In this document: piece after piece, positions 32,382-45,598 of the stretch
Position numbering within the stretch: the stretch's first letter is position 1
How the letters are laid out: the number at the start of each line of letters is the position of its first letter
DNA from: Selaginella moellendorffii
Taxonomy: Eukaryota > Streptophyta > Lycopodiopsida > Selaginellales > Selaginellaceae
NCBI RefSeq assembly: GCF_000143415.4
Contig: NW_003314286.1
Coordinates: 1,179,129 to 1,243,128 of the forward strand
Direction: 5' to 3'
DNA: 64,000 nucleotides
Position numbers and translations under genes: made by a program
Notes under the pieces: model-generated
What the model was told of the DNA's origin: nothing
Seen by the model: only the letters and a program-made list of their open reading frames with translations
Database searches by the model: none

Positions 32382-35300
32382 AGCACAGGATTTATAGTTT
32401 ATCATGGTGGGTATTTAGATTGTGTGGATGAAGTATGCAATTGAAATTGTTGTAGAAATTTTATATTTTTGAAAGGTCTGCAATCAATCCTTTTGCCTGT
32501 GACACCATTGTTATTAGATCGAAGTGTCGATTATGCAAAAATGCTCTTTTATATTGTGCCATCTATGAGGCCAAGATGTACTACTTTCTTCCGACTGGAA
32601 GAGCTACAATACATGTTAGCACACACATGCATCCAATGCAATAGGGATACAAAGGAATTCTCTCAACCGTTTCAAAGATATTGTGTAGGAAGAGATTGTG
32701 AGAAATTTATTTACAACTTCAAAGCATGTTCAAAAAACTTTTTTTAAAGATTTTATTGCGAACACCCTACTCAATAAAAAGACTCAACTAAATTAGGCTA
32801 GCTTGTGGGATTTACTACAAAGAGTATAACCTGCTACTAGCATGAGGAGGTATGTCCATTATATTTTATATGTTACAATAATATCTTTTTCTTACATGAT
32901 ATTGTTTAGGATAAAATCTTGAATCTCGAAAGGGGAAGTTGCAATAAAAAATTGACTTCATTCTTGAATTGAAACACACCTGTCCATAGGAGTTCACTTA
33001 CAGAAGTTTGTTTCCAGACCAAGTTATGAATAAGCACTAGTGCCCCTTCATCTTCAAGATGTTTACAATGAGCTTTGCTTCTAGTATAGATCTTGTTTCC
33101 TAAATGGACATGTCTGGGTCTAGAGTACATTTTGGCCATATGGAACATGTATTAAGTTTGACAACTATGGGAGATCATGTATATAATCCAAGGCAATTTT
33201 TATTCTTATTATATTGAAGTGGTTGTAATATTTGTGTTTTCACAAGCTATATTATAACTTAACAATTGCGAAAACAAAGTTTAAAGTACAAAACCAAACA
33301 ACCTAGGAAATATTTTGGAAGCCCCTCTACAATATTATGCTAAAGTGGACTGGTAAGCCTACAAACTTTTGCAATTTCATGGCAAATGGGGCTCATGCAA
33401 ACTAGAATAGTGTTCAAGTAGTTTTGGGAATGGTCAGCTATTGGAAGGTTGTGAGAGGACTTGTGAGTTCCATTGGGCTCAAAGTTTAAATTAGCACTGA
33501 CATTTTATCAAGCTAGAGTTTCAATTAGTGTTTAAAAAGTTGTGTAGATAATGGTAGGTTGCACTTCTGAAAAAGAGTATGAGGCAAAAGTAAATAAAAT
33601 TCAAATGTGGTGGCATGAAGATGGTTATACATATGTAAGTTGTCTGTTACAACTTGAGTCATGGTTGGGATAGTGGGAAGTTAGAATGTTCTAGTGGGGA
33701 CATCACTCTCTTCAGATTAGTTTATATTTTTTCTTCTCATTTTATTGCCTCTTAATATTGCCTTTTTCATTATGATCAACCACTTAAAGATCTAACAAGT
33801 AAAGTTAACTTATATGGAAGAATCAGAGTGTAAACTCTTGAATTTGAAAGTAGGGAATGTTAAGATGCTATTTCAATGCATTAATAAGCCCCATTTATTT
33901 TGGGGGCTTGCTTATACGGTAGAATTATATGAAAGTAGAGAACTTTGGGATGTTAATTTAACACTTGAATAAGCCCTATTTTTTCATCTTGAGTAAGTTA
34001 ATTTTGCTATGTAACATCAAATTTGTGGCTTATATATATAAAAGGATGCCCAACTTGAAGCAATATGGCCTTAATAGCAAACTCTAAAGCATTAGTCAAT
34101 AAAGTATCACCATTACCTATCCCAACAATCCCTTTTACATAAACCATTGCACTTTATAGAGTTAATATAAACTTGAGACTTTGATTCGTGAACTTTTGCT
34201 ATGGGATGTGGTGTCTACAGAGTTAATAAGAGCTTGAGACTTTGGTTCTTAATCCACAACAAAAATTTTGACCAAGTATTCATTACCCCCTTCAAGACAA
34301 TCCTTCACCAAGCACATAACAAGTAGGGTTAGGTTATGTGGCAGAATTAGAGTGTAAGCTTCTAAATTTAAGAGGTCACCATTCTTAATTGATTGGAAAA
34401 AAGGTGCACTCTTGTTCATAAACTATTTTTTTATATATTTGAACCCTAGTAGATTATTTCTAAAGTCATTCTTTTTTATTACTTATATGGAGCTACATGA
34501 AGAGGATTAACAAAGTCTTGGATATGAGAATTTGCCTAGGATTAACTACTAAATGCCTTTAATTTGAAGCTCCTTGACTTTTGTAAAGCCATATGATTTG
34601 TTATTCTCAATAAAATTCATCCCTACATTGGGGTGTATACATGTGAGATATAGCATGGATTACAAGCTTGACTATATGGGCAAAGCATAATTGACTATAT
34701 CTTATACTCAACCCTCATAGCAAATCATGTCACTATTATATATCTAAAGGAATGGAAGTTAAAATACAATCAACATTCACATATAATATATTATACACTC
34801 TTTCCCTCACCACAAGGCCCTTTTGTTCGATAAGTGGGATGATGAGAAAAGACAATCCTTTTGCTAGATTCTTTATGCACATTGGATTTTGTTTACCACT
34901 AGAAAGCCTTTTCAAGAGAAAGTACCACACTTGTGGATACGAGGGAAAGGTTGAGGTCAAAGTGGGTTAGAGCTAATAGTATTCTAGAAGATAAAGCTTA
35001 CTCCCAACTCTCAATCCCTAAAGGCACTAGAGCATCTAAAAACTTCAAAAAGGGGGGTCTTTAAAGTTCATAAAAAAGAGGCAAATATTGATTCAAGTTG
35101 AAAAAGCTAATATAACATCAAGAGGTAAAGCCTATGCTAGATTTAAGGTTTTTTTACATACCAAGACTAATAGAAGATCATAAACTCAAAGATGGTGCAT
35201 GCAAACAAACACAAAGAGACAAGAAAATAAAGGTTTGATAAGCTAGATACTCCTTACAAGTATGTATGCAAGTTTAAACAATTTTGATGTTTTATGCCTA

Positions 35301-36054
35301 TCAATTTGGGAAATTAAGCTTGATTTTTGGGTGGAGGCTTGTTTGGGATGTGTAAGACCTTGAGCATGGTCATCCAATATGGATGCTCCTTTGGGTTCTT
35401 CCTCTTCAAGGGTGGGGTGATGAAGGAGATTATTTGGTAGTTTTGGCTTTAGTTCCTTAGTATGTTTTGCTTAGTCTAAGAGCTTTCCAAAGATCTCAAA
35501 CTTCCTTAAATTGACCCCTTTGTATTTTCGACATTACACCTTATTGTGAGTGTTCTAAAATCACTAGTTATGAGGAGAAACCTCCTCAACTAGTGGTATA
35601 TTGATGTAGCAAAGATGCATAAATCACTTACCATATGGGATGCATAAAGGTAGTCGGCAATTGACTAGGGGCCAGTTGTGTGGCCACACTAGAGTGGTGA
35701 TCAACATGAATAACTTTCCCCTCTCCAACCACTTCCTTGGTGGTGTCGAGGTCCATCTACTCACAATCTTGAGGGGGCCAGCCACTAGCAAATGAATTAG
35801 GAAGAAGTTTCCATTTGTTGTACCAATAGTTGTCTAGCATTGAATAAATGTAAGTTTAGAACATCCTTTATGTTCATATTCAAAGGATCCTAAGCACTCT
35901 CCAATCTTGTTTGCTGGCTGAATTTGGAACTAGATGTAGTGGAATTCAGTGAATAGTATCTTAGCTTTCAATGGCAAGCAAGAGCGATAGAAAACCAAAG
36001 TGCTTAGGAGCGCAAGTGAGCATAGATATACTGGAAGAGACAAGTGGAGCAATG
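32382..36054. other. AT-rich DNA with transposon debris
   Basis: No gene I can name. A plus-strand open stretch at 32469-32747 has several cysteines but no known pattern. Around 34080-34260 two similar strings ('agagttaat...cttgagactttg') form a small repeat. A TRIM LTR relic lies at 34353-34490. Telegraphic stop-rich frames elsewhere suggest old elements. Confidence 0.45.
34353..34490 (+). repeat. decayed TRIM LTR relic
   Basis: Starts TGTAAGCTTCTAAATTT and continues through 'gattggaaaaaaggtgcactcttgttcat' -like sequence and 'tttgaaccctagtagat', matching the 194-bp TRIM LTRs at 44883 and 45398 by eye with many changes. Confidence 0.6.
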
Positions 36055-36175
36055 TGTGAGACATAAATCCCTAAGCTCCAAGTGAAGCCGAAAGAGTTCT
36101 ACATGGTATTGATTGAAGTGGAAGTCCAACAAGTGTAATATGTTTAGACTAAAATCTTCAACTTGGAAATGAGAG
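36055..36175 (+). repeat. family A LTR fragment (5' end)
   Basis: Starts TGTGAGACATAAATCCCTAAG and follows the first ~120 bases of the family A LTR. It is cut off by the family C element that begins at 36176; the rest of this LTR resumes only in part at 44492, so bases were lost at the right junction. Confidence 0.7.
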
Positions 36176-37146
36176 TGCAGCGCATGTGGTTTTTACCCTT
36201 TATCCGATGGTGATTTACCATAGGATAACACCACGAAGCGGAACCTAAACCCTCTTTGTGCCATGTGACAGATGCCATGTGTCACATGCCACGTGTCCAA
36301 AGGACAGTGGTGTGGAACCCGAGGTTTAGGGCCTTGGGCCACTGAATGAAGGAACGGTGCCAAACTCCCAAGCTTGGAGCCAAGGAGTGACAAAACCAGA
36401 CCATGGAGCAACTCCCGAGCATATAGCCTAAGGAGTGAAGGGACAGGCGCCCGAAGCAACTTGGAACAGTCCTAGAGCAACCAACATCCTAATGCCAGGA
36501 CCAGCATGCAAAATGGAGCTAAACGGAGTCTGGTGCTATTTCAGCATATCGGTGGCCTAACGCGAGGATATGGGTACTCCACCAGCTAGCATGGTGTGGA
36601 GCTTGGGCTTAGACTCAAGCCGGATGCAGAACAAGGACAGGCACACAAGCGGGAGCTAGACTATGCCTCAGGTTGGTCGGCCATGCCCCACCTACCCACT
36701 ATCCCTACTATACATTTGGAACCCCCCATAGGCCCCCCCCCTTATGGAACACATGCTTTGGGCTTTCACCCCAAGCGTCCCTTAGTACCAAGAATTAGTC
36801 TCTAGGACAAGTTTGAAACTTACTAAATATGGAATGTCTCTAGATTGTGAATTTGGATACGGGATGAATACCATTGTGTTTAGGCTGATCTCTACATTCC
36901 GTAGATATGCCAAATGAGCAAATCTGGACACTTTCCATAAATAGCATTTGGGACCGAAATGAGACTAACACAAAGGGCATGATAGCGAGGGTGTTTAGCA
37001 AACACGGTAAGCTATCATGTAGCGATATTGAGGGACCAATCTCAATACGCGAGGGTTCTTGTCAAGCCAGTGCAAGACAGAACAAAAGAGAACCAACAAG
37101 CCGGGCCGAGTATGCTCAGGTAAATAGACACTTAGGAATTCCTTCC

Positions 37147-38290
37147 TGTAGCGCACGTGGTTTTGACCCTTTATCCTATGGTGATTTACCATAGGATAAC
37201 ACCACGAAGCGGAACCTAAACCCTCTTTGTGCCACGTGACAGATGCCACGTGTCACATACCACGTGTCCGTGCCACGTGTCCATAGGAACCCGAGGTTCA
37301 GGGCCTTGGGCCACTGAACGAAGGAACGGTGCCAAACTCCCAAGCGTGACGCCAAGGAGTGATGGAACCGGACCACGGAGCAACTCCCGAGCATATAGCC
37401 CAAGGAGTGAAGGGACAGGAGCCCGGAGCGACTTGGAACAGTCCTGGAGCAACCAGCATACCAATGCCAGGACCAGCACGCAAAACGGAGCCAAACGGAG
37501 TCTGGCGCTATTTCGGCATACCGGTGGCCTTACGTGAGGATATGGGTACTCCACCAGCTAGCATGGAATGGAACTTGGGCTTAGACCCAAGCCGGACGCA
37601 GAACAAGGACAGGCACGCAAGCGGGAGCTAGACTATGCCTCAGGTTGGTCGGCCATGCCCGACCTACCCACTATCCCTACTATACATTTGGAACCCCCCA
37701 TAGCCCCCCCCCCTTGAGGAACACACGCTTTGGGCTTTCACCCCAAGCCTCCCTTAGTATCAGGAGTTAGTCTCTGGGACAAACTTGAAACTTACTAAAT
37801 ATGGAATGTCCTTAGATTGCAAATTTGGACACGGGACGAACACCATTGTGTTCAGGCCGATCTCTACATTTCGTAGATATGCCAAATGAGCAAATCTGGA
37901 CACTTTCCATAAATAGCATTTGGGACCGAAATGAGACTAACACAAAGGGCATGATAGCGAGGGTGTTTGGCAGACACGGTAAGCTATCATCCAGCGATAT
38001 TGAGGGACCAATCTCAATACGCGAGGGTTCTTGTCAAGCCAGTGCAAGACAGAGCAAAAGAGAACTAAAAGCCAGGCCGAGTATGCTCAGCTAGAAACAC
38101 ATAGGAGTTCCTACCTTATGTCCATCTGGCTAAGTACAGATGCTAAGCCCAGTAAACTAACACTTGAACAAGAGGGGCTAATAAAGGGAACCAGCAATAC
38201 CGACCTCCTGCCATCGTGGCAGTAAGGTAAGAGTGTCCGTAAGGACTAGCCGACAGGTAACTTTCGATACCTGAAGTCACATTCGCGACA
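37147..38290 (-). repeat. solo family C LTR nested in a family C LTR
   Basis: A 1,144-bp LTR flanked by a perfect 5-bp duplication CTTCC (37142-37146 and 38291-38295). Removing it and one CTTCC leaves a 1,145-bp host LTR, the same length as the insert, which confirms both boundaries. It is the product of LTR-LTR recombination after an insertion of the same family. Confidence 0.9.
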
Positions 38291-38469
38291 CTTCCTTATG
38301 CTCATCCGGCCAAGTACAAATGCAAAGTCCAGTTTACTAACACTTGAATAAGAGGGACTAATAAAGGGTCCAGCAATACCGACCTCCTGCCATCGTGGCA
38401 GTAAGGTAAGAGTGTCCGTAAGGACTGGTCAACAGGTAACTTTCGATACCCAAAGTCACATGTGCGACA

Positions 38470-41400
38470 CTCTCCCCCCCTAGGGAAGATCGACGTCCTC
38501 GTCGATACATACTCGAGTCTAGAATACCACCAAGGAAACAACTCCAGAAAAAGTTTACGGTACTCACACTATGTGAGAAATGCACTAACTTAAATGAGTT
38601 AGGGGGCAACCTCTTTGTCTAACATGGATGCGCTACAAGCTCAGACACCTTCCGGCTGTGGCCGACAATGAAATAACCAACGAAGTCAGCCACCCTTGCT
38701 GCTCTGGGTGTCACCCAGCTACAAAAGTGTGATACGCCCTGCCCGCAGGGACATAGAGAGAGAAGCCAGAGGCCCCAACCCTCCTGAGCAAAGAAACCAA
38801 ACCCGTCGGTAAGGTTTAGATAGACTACTATAAACAGGTAGTTAGAGTTGTTTACACGGTCACGCCCTTTTCAACGGAATAAGGAACATCGGCAGAGAGG
38901 CGGGTTATGTGACCAGTCGACAGTAGTTACCCCATGACTAGAGATTTCAACATGCACATGAAGTGCCAAAGCCAGTCTGCCTATACTGGCCCAAACTCAA
39001 AGATCAATATGTGGACTATATCAAAGTCAGAGACAATGATATCTTAGAGACATAATTATTAGTGAATAAAGCTTAGATTAGAACACAGAAGTATTCCAAG
39101 TAAGTTATTATTTGATAAACTAGTATTACAGTATAGGAACCACCAAGATCACTATCATTGGAAAATATAGGATTCACCATCTAACAAAATTCAATAACAA
39201 GTATATCATTAAGTAAACTCAATGAGAAAACTTAACTACCAAAGATTGTAGACAGTATATTAAACAACTTACCAAAGATAACTCAAAGATCACAAAATAT
39301 CCTTAATCGACAAGCACAATGCTCACGAATGTATCACCCGAAGGAAATAACATCCTAATCAATCAGGACTAACTTGAGCAATGATGAACAGAACAAAATG
39401 AATGTTGCAAAGCAAACAAACACTTAGTCATGCCAACCATCGCACCAGCCAATCTGAATAGATCCCGGTCAACAATACCAAGAAACTCAAGTTGCTTTAG
39501 CAAGTGTTAGCAACATCCTGCTAATGTCTCAAACCCAAGAGACCAATCTAGAGAAAGCCACAAAAAACATGTGGTATTGCGAAAAGCCATAATCCATCAA
39601 AGAGAACAACTAACCATCATGAAAGATCATTAATCATCCCATCAATAAAGAAATGCATAATCGTCACCAAAGAAAGATTCCACCATCCCGAAAAATGGCA
39701 AATCATTCTAGATCAATGATAATCAAGCAAAACTTTTGACAAGGATAATCAACTATCCTAGATGATAGTCAATCATCACCAATGATTGCTAGATGCAAAA
39801 GCCAACTTCAACATTGAAGCTAATAAGCCAAAATGCCTTCCCCAACATCTAACAAATGGAACAATGGGCACAAAACTCAAGGAACCAAAGCTCAAAGAAG
39901 CCTATAGCCAAGTCTTGCCTAATAATGATCACAAGTCTCATAAAAGCTAACTTCAATGTGAAAGAAGAAATCGTGATGCAACTCACAATATCTTCCTCAA
40001 CATATCCATAATCCAAACTTCATAATGCCAAAGCTAATGAAGAGCATGTCTGCATCAATCCAAAAGCTAAGCATAACGAAGCTATGCTTAACAAGTGATC
40101 ATTAAATGATCCTCCATGAATCCATCTATAGCAAGACATAACACACTTCATAATAAGCCCAAAAAAGAATCATTAATGATCGCTATATCCCGAACTCAAA
40201 TCTAGCAAGGACTCAACATTCTAATATCGATCACTAACTCTTCCTTTTGTAGAGTTAACATAGTCCACAACTAAATCACTTTTCAAGGAAAAGCTAAAGC
40301 TCAACCCTCTATTAAATAACCTTGTCTAGAACACAATTAACTCAGCTTGCCACTTAGTTCATTTAAACGTCAACACAATTGCTAACTAGCAAATGCACGA
40401 ATGCCAACAACACAAAACTATAGCCAAATCATCAACACTATATTCATCAAGACTAATGAAACTCAATATCAATCCTTGGAAGGATATCTCATTTCACTCA
40501 GATCTCAATATCAACAATGTCAATGACAAAGCATCACTTCAATGCTATTAACACTAAAACAAAGCTAGAAGAAAGCACGAGTGAATCACCACTCAAAACT
40601 CTCCAACAACCAAGCTAACCAAAGTCAAAGATACCTTAGTCAATATCCAAGACCAATCCTCTAACAAAACTCAGTTATAGATAACGTCCAAGACTCAATG
40701 AAATCCAACACTATGAACTAGATGCAACCAAATGATATCGACAGAGGTAGAATCGACATGACAACATGGAAAACCTATGTAAGTCTAACAACACGATCCT
40801 CCACAACACCATTCGGCAAAGCAAGCCTATCACCGCTAAATCATCATCGAATGAAGCAAGTGTCAACAGTCCTGAGAAAAGTCTATAAGTAATCACTAGT
40901 CGCTAAGCAACTAACAATCACCCTTCAACTTGCCTTCACAAGACCCAACACTAAACTCACGTCACCGAGTTATATACTTGTCCAACATAAACGTAATACC
41001 CTAGATCGAGATAAAAGTTCATAGACAAGCACGAACTAAATGACCACTCAAATCCAACTCAACCGCAATAAATTCACTAATGCATTTAGCCATTAGTTCT
41101 GAGCATGCCTTGAAGAGGCTAACTATGCGATTAACACTCAGTCGAAACTAAAGTGAAGACCATGAGATGGACTCATATTGGTACACAACCTCCTCACAGA
41201 CAAAGCTATAATACGGGTACCAACATCTTAACTTTAAACAACTAAGTTGGACATCACCATCCTCAACCAAGGCGTAGGGCCACGAAGACCAAGTCAAGAT
41301 CAGTGAGAGCTCACTACTCTCATAGAGTCTAAGCGAAATGCAAGGTGCAACCTGCCACCGAGCATAATGCTACAAAAGAAAGGCACAAGAGTCACCCTTC

Positions 41401-43420
41401 TTAGAAAAGTGCAACAACCACTTTTCTACACCAACTCCAGACTCTATCCAACTCAATTGCCTTAGCCCCAAAAGTTAGCATCCCTTTTGGGCTGCATCAT
41501 ACAAACTATCTACTAAAGTTTAAGCCGACCGAAGTCAACTTCAACCCCTTCACTAGTTTGTATTGGATTTCAAAAACGGAATGGTTTTCAGGCAAAGTGA
41601 TCAATATATCAGCCATTGGATAAGTCTAAGAAAATTTGTGGAAAATTTTCCATCCTAGAGAAAGAATGACTCTCAGTCCAGGAATGCAAACTTTCAAGAC
41701 TCAACCAACTTCCTCCTACAAACAACTTCACATAAGTTCACCTCAACACAAATTCTCATGACCCATAATATGCTTAAGCATTGAACATCTTTGCCCATTT
41801 TTCCGATATCCAACACAGACATCCATAAAATGCAAAATGAACATCCAAGGCTTAATCACGAAGACCACATCTCCAGATATCCACATTGCACTAACACTCT
41901 TCTTCAACCATCTTCAAGATCCAATATGAAGCCAAAACACTTAACAAGAAAAATGACATGGAAAATCAAGCTCTAAGGAAAACTTCCTCATCACTCGAAA
42001 TAACAATGCCACTTCCAGTAACACAAGTGCTAGCGATGTCAATGCCTTAACTACACACTTTCTCCATCCAACAATCTACTCCAAGTGCTAACAAATCAAC
42101 CAACGAATTATAGCAAATGAATGCTACAACCCTTTTCCAACACCTTAATGGGCAAACTCAAGGAAACAAGGTACCAACTTAAGCTTGGCATAATGGACCA
42201 CCAACGAGAATCCAGTCAAAGCTACTACAATGCTACTTCATGCAAGTAGACTAACTTCTCTATCAACCACCTTGGGATTGATCATCATTTAACCAAGCAA
42301 CTTCGTAAACACATTGCTCATTATCATATGGATATGATATGAGTATCACAATGACTTGATCATCAATCGAGCAACACTACGAGCAATGCCCATGTCATTA
42401 CTACAAAGGTTTATGTGAATATCAAGTGCCAACTCGATTTGACAAAATGCAACATAAATGCCACACTCCACCGATAGAGATTTACGACACCTAACACTAC
42501 TAACTTTTGTTCACAACACGGACAAGCTTATGCCACTCTCTATCTGACTAAACTCAAAACTAATTTAACACCAAGCTACTCAAGGAGCAATAGCAAGGTT
42601 CCCCAGAAAAGAATTGAGCATTGCAACCCACGTCTTCAATAGCAAGCCTAGACAAAATGGTATAGCACTTCACCGCTATTCATCCCACAACTCACCATTG
42701 TAAGACCATCATCTCCAACATGCATCAAGATAGGGACTTTTGTTTGCATGATGTGAACACGAGCAATGAGTTAATACCTCATTGCAAATCATCTCTCCAA
42801 GAAGAGAAAATGATTTATGTGTTTGAGCCTTTGTCCCTGACGACTCTCTTTCCGGCCTTATCTTGACTAAACCTCAAGCTTGCGTTCGCACTGCCTTCAG
42901 TTCAATCCAAGAAAAGTTTATGAGAGAGCACGGCAATGATTTCTTGAATCAATAGACCAATCCCCACAGTTTTGATTGATTCACCTATAATCATGCCTAG
43001 GAAAGATCCACTAGTGCCGTGCTAAACAACTATGGACCAGCCTATTTGCCACTCATAACAAACCCAGGGAAGGTTTACTTTCACCCATGGTACATGGAAC
43101 AACTCATGGAACCACCGATAGGCTAATATTAATCCTGCCAACTCAAAGTGTAACCTTGAGTTGCTAATGTGCATCACTCACGAGCCCAAGCGCAAACTCG
43201 TGCAAACGAAACAACTCAGTCCACCCTATGAGCCCAAGAGCAAGCTCACATAATATGGAACAAAAAGGTAACCAAAACCTATCCCAAGGAACCAATGCGA
43301 AGTCTTTGCACCAAAACATGTACCCACTCGGATCATCGTTTTCATCTCTGCGTATGCAACTAGACTAGTTGCCCAATCTCATTGGATAGTTCTCGCCAAG
43401 ACTTATCCTCTGATACCAAA
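38470..43420 (-). other. family C internal region, no coding capacity
   Basis: Nearly 5 kb rich in A and C on the plus strand (G and T on the element strand), with stops in all frames; the longest open stretches are about 60 codons and not recognisable. Unusual for its length and strand bias. Confidence 0.65.
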
Positions 43421-44491
43421 TGTAGCGCACATGGTTTTTACCCTTTATCCTATGGTGATTTACCATAGGATAACACCACGAAGCGGAACCTAAACCCTCT
43501 TTGTGCCATGTGATAGATGCCACATGTCACATGCCACGTGTCCAAAGGATAGTGGTGTGGAACCCAAGGTTTAGGGCCTTGGGCCACTGAACGAAGGAAC
43601 GGTGCCAAATTCCCAAGTTTGGAGCCAAGGAGTGACAGAACCGAACCATGGAGCAACTCTTGAGCATATAGCCTAAGGAGCGAAGAGACAGGAGCCTGGA
43701 GCGACTTGGAACAGTCCTAGAGCAACCAGCATCCCAATGCCAGGACCAGCACGCAAAATGGAGCCAAATGGAGTCTAGTGCTATTTCGGCATACTGGTGG
43801 CCTAACGCGAGGATATAGGTACTCCACCAGCTAGCATGGTGTGGAGCTTGGGCTTAGACCCAAGCTGGACATAGAACAAGGACAAGCACGCAAGTGGGAG
43901 CTAGACTATGCCTCAGGTTGGTCAACCATGCCCAACCTACCCATTATCCCTACTATACATTTGGAACCCCCCCACAGCCCCCCCCCCCTTATGGAACACA
44001 CGCTTTGGGCTTTCACCCCAAGCGTCCCTTAGTACCAGGAGTTAGTCTCTGGGACAAATTTGAAACTTACTAAATATGGAATGTCCCTAGATTGTGAATT
44101 TGGATACGGGATGAATACCATTGTGTTCAGGCTGATCTCTACATTCCATAGATATGCTAAATGAGCAAATCTGGACACTTTCCATAAATAGCATTTGGGA
44201 CTGAAATGAGACTAACACAAAGGGCATGATAGCGAGGGTGTTTAGCAAACACGGTAAGCTATCATGTAGCGATATTGAGGGACCAATCTCAATACGCGAG
44301 GGTTCTTGTCAAGCCAGTGCAAGACAGAGCAAAAGAGAACTAACAAGCCGGGCCAAGTATGCTCAACTAAATAGACACTTAGGAATTCCTTCCTTATGCT
44401 CATCCGGCCAAGTACAGATGTAAAGTCCAATTTACTAACACTTGAATAAGAGGGACTAATAAAGGGTCCAGCAATACTGACCTCCTGCCAT
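43421..44491 (-). repeat. family C 5' LTR, truncated
   Basis: Matches the other two family C LTRs up to 'gacctcctgccat' and then switches to family A LTR sequence; the last ~75 bases of the LTR are missing. Confidence 0.8.
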
Positions 44492-44882
44492 TTATTGTCC
44501 TAAAACCCTAGATTGTGGAAAATAAGAGGAGTAGTCCTCTTGTGTAGTGATTAAAGATACAATCACATGGTGAAGAAGTCCTAGAGGTTAGTGGAAAGAT
44601 AAATTTAAAGTGTTATACTTAAACATTGCAATTAGGTTATAATGTGATTGTGGATATAAAATTTAAATTGTATTTGCAAATCTTATGTAGATGCAAATGG
44701 TGTAAGCATGGTTTATCTTATTAAATCACATATTTTACCTAGTGATCAGGCCTTTAGGCCTTGACTTAGTGGTAGTGTCGATGAGCACAATTATGGATGG
44801 ATGGGGACTTGGTGGGGACTAAAACAGGGACATTGGGAAAGGGTGTTCTCCATATCTCTGGGCATTTTAAGGATGTTAAATT
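44492..44882 (+). repeat. family A LTR fragment with an AT-rich insertion
   Basis: Two pieces (about 44492-44593 and 44743-44882) match the family A LTR around its positions equivalent to 55035-55275. Between them are ~150 bases of AT-rich DNA absent from other LTR copies, so a small insertion of unknown kind. Confidence 0.6.
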
Positions 44883-45591
44883 TGTAAGCTCTTGAATTTG
44901 GACTTCGTGAGAGGTTACCCAACCTAGTACTATTCAAATCCAAGGACGTTTAACCCCAAGTATCCCAAGATCCTTAACCGATTGGAAAAAAGGGTGCACT
45001 CTTATTCATGGGCCCTTTCCCTCTATATTTGAACTCTATAGATCGTTTCTTGAGTTATTCTCTTTGGTTGCTTACAATTCACCATGCTTCCTTGCAAGTT
45101 CACACCCTTGTGAATGGAAGTTGAGAGCTGCAGCTCTCCTGAGAGCCCAGCTCTCTTGACACCCTACCCCTCGAGTCGAGCCCAACCAGAAGCAAACTAG
45201 ACCTACCAAATGTCAATCAACATGTGATGTAATTCCCTTAGCCAACCAATAGAGTTAGACTCGAGACCACTCTGATACCAAATGTAAGCACTAAATTTGG
45301 ATTCGAGACCGCTCTGATACCAAATATAAGCACCTAAATTTGGATTTCCCTGGAGGTCACCCAACAGAGTCAGACCCGAGACCGCTCTGATACCAAATGT
45401 AAGCTCCTAAATTTGGACTTCCTAGAAGGTCACCCAACCCAATACTATTCAAACTCAAGGATGCTTAACCCCAAGTATCTTAATACCTTTAACCGATTGG
45501 AAAAGAGGGTGCACTCTTATTCATGGGCCCTTTCCCTCTATATTTGAACCCTATGGATCATTTCTCGAATCGTTCTTTATGGTTGCTTACA
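44883..45591 (-). mobile_element. 709-bp TRIM (miniature LTR element), inverted
   Basis: Two 194-bp direct repeats, 44883-45076 and 45398-45591, both TGTAAGCTC...GGTTGCTTACA, enclose 321 bases without coding capacity. The base string before the right copy, CTCTGATACCAAA (45385-45397), is a reversed tRNA-iMet primer-binding site, so the element lies on the minus strand with its 5' LTR on the right. The interior carries two extra, decayed copies of the LTR-end/primer-site junction near 45262-45345. Confidence 0.8.
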
Positions 45592-45598
45592 ATTCAGT

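Larger units (their letters stand above)
36176..44491 (-). mobile_element. family C LTR retrotransposon, non-coding, inverted
   Basis: Left LTR (3' LTR of the minus-strand element) is 36176-37146 plus 38296-38469, split by a solo LTR. The right LTR (5') is 43421-44491, truncated. Next to the right LTR the reverse complement of a tRNA-iMet primer-binding site lies at 43408-43420 (CTCTGATACCAAA). Next to the left LTR the reverse complement of a polypurine tract lies at 38470-38480 (CTCTCCCCCCC). On the minus strand the LTR runs TGTCGCAC...GCGCTACA. The ~4.95-kb interior has no gag or pol frame, so it depends on outside proteins. Confidence 0.8.
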
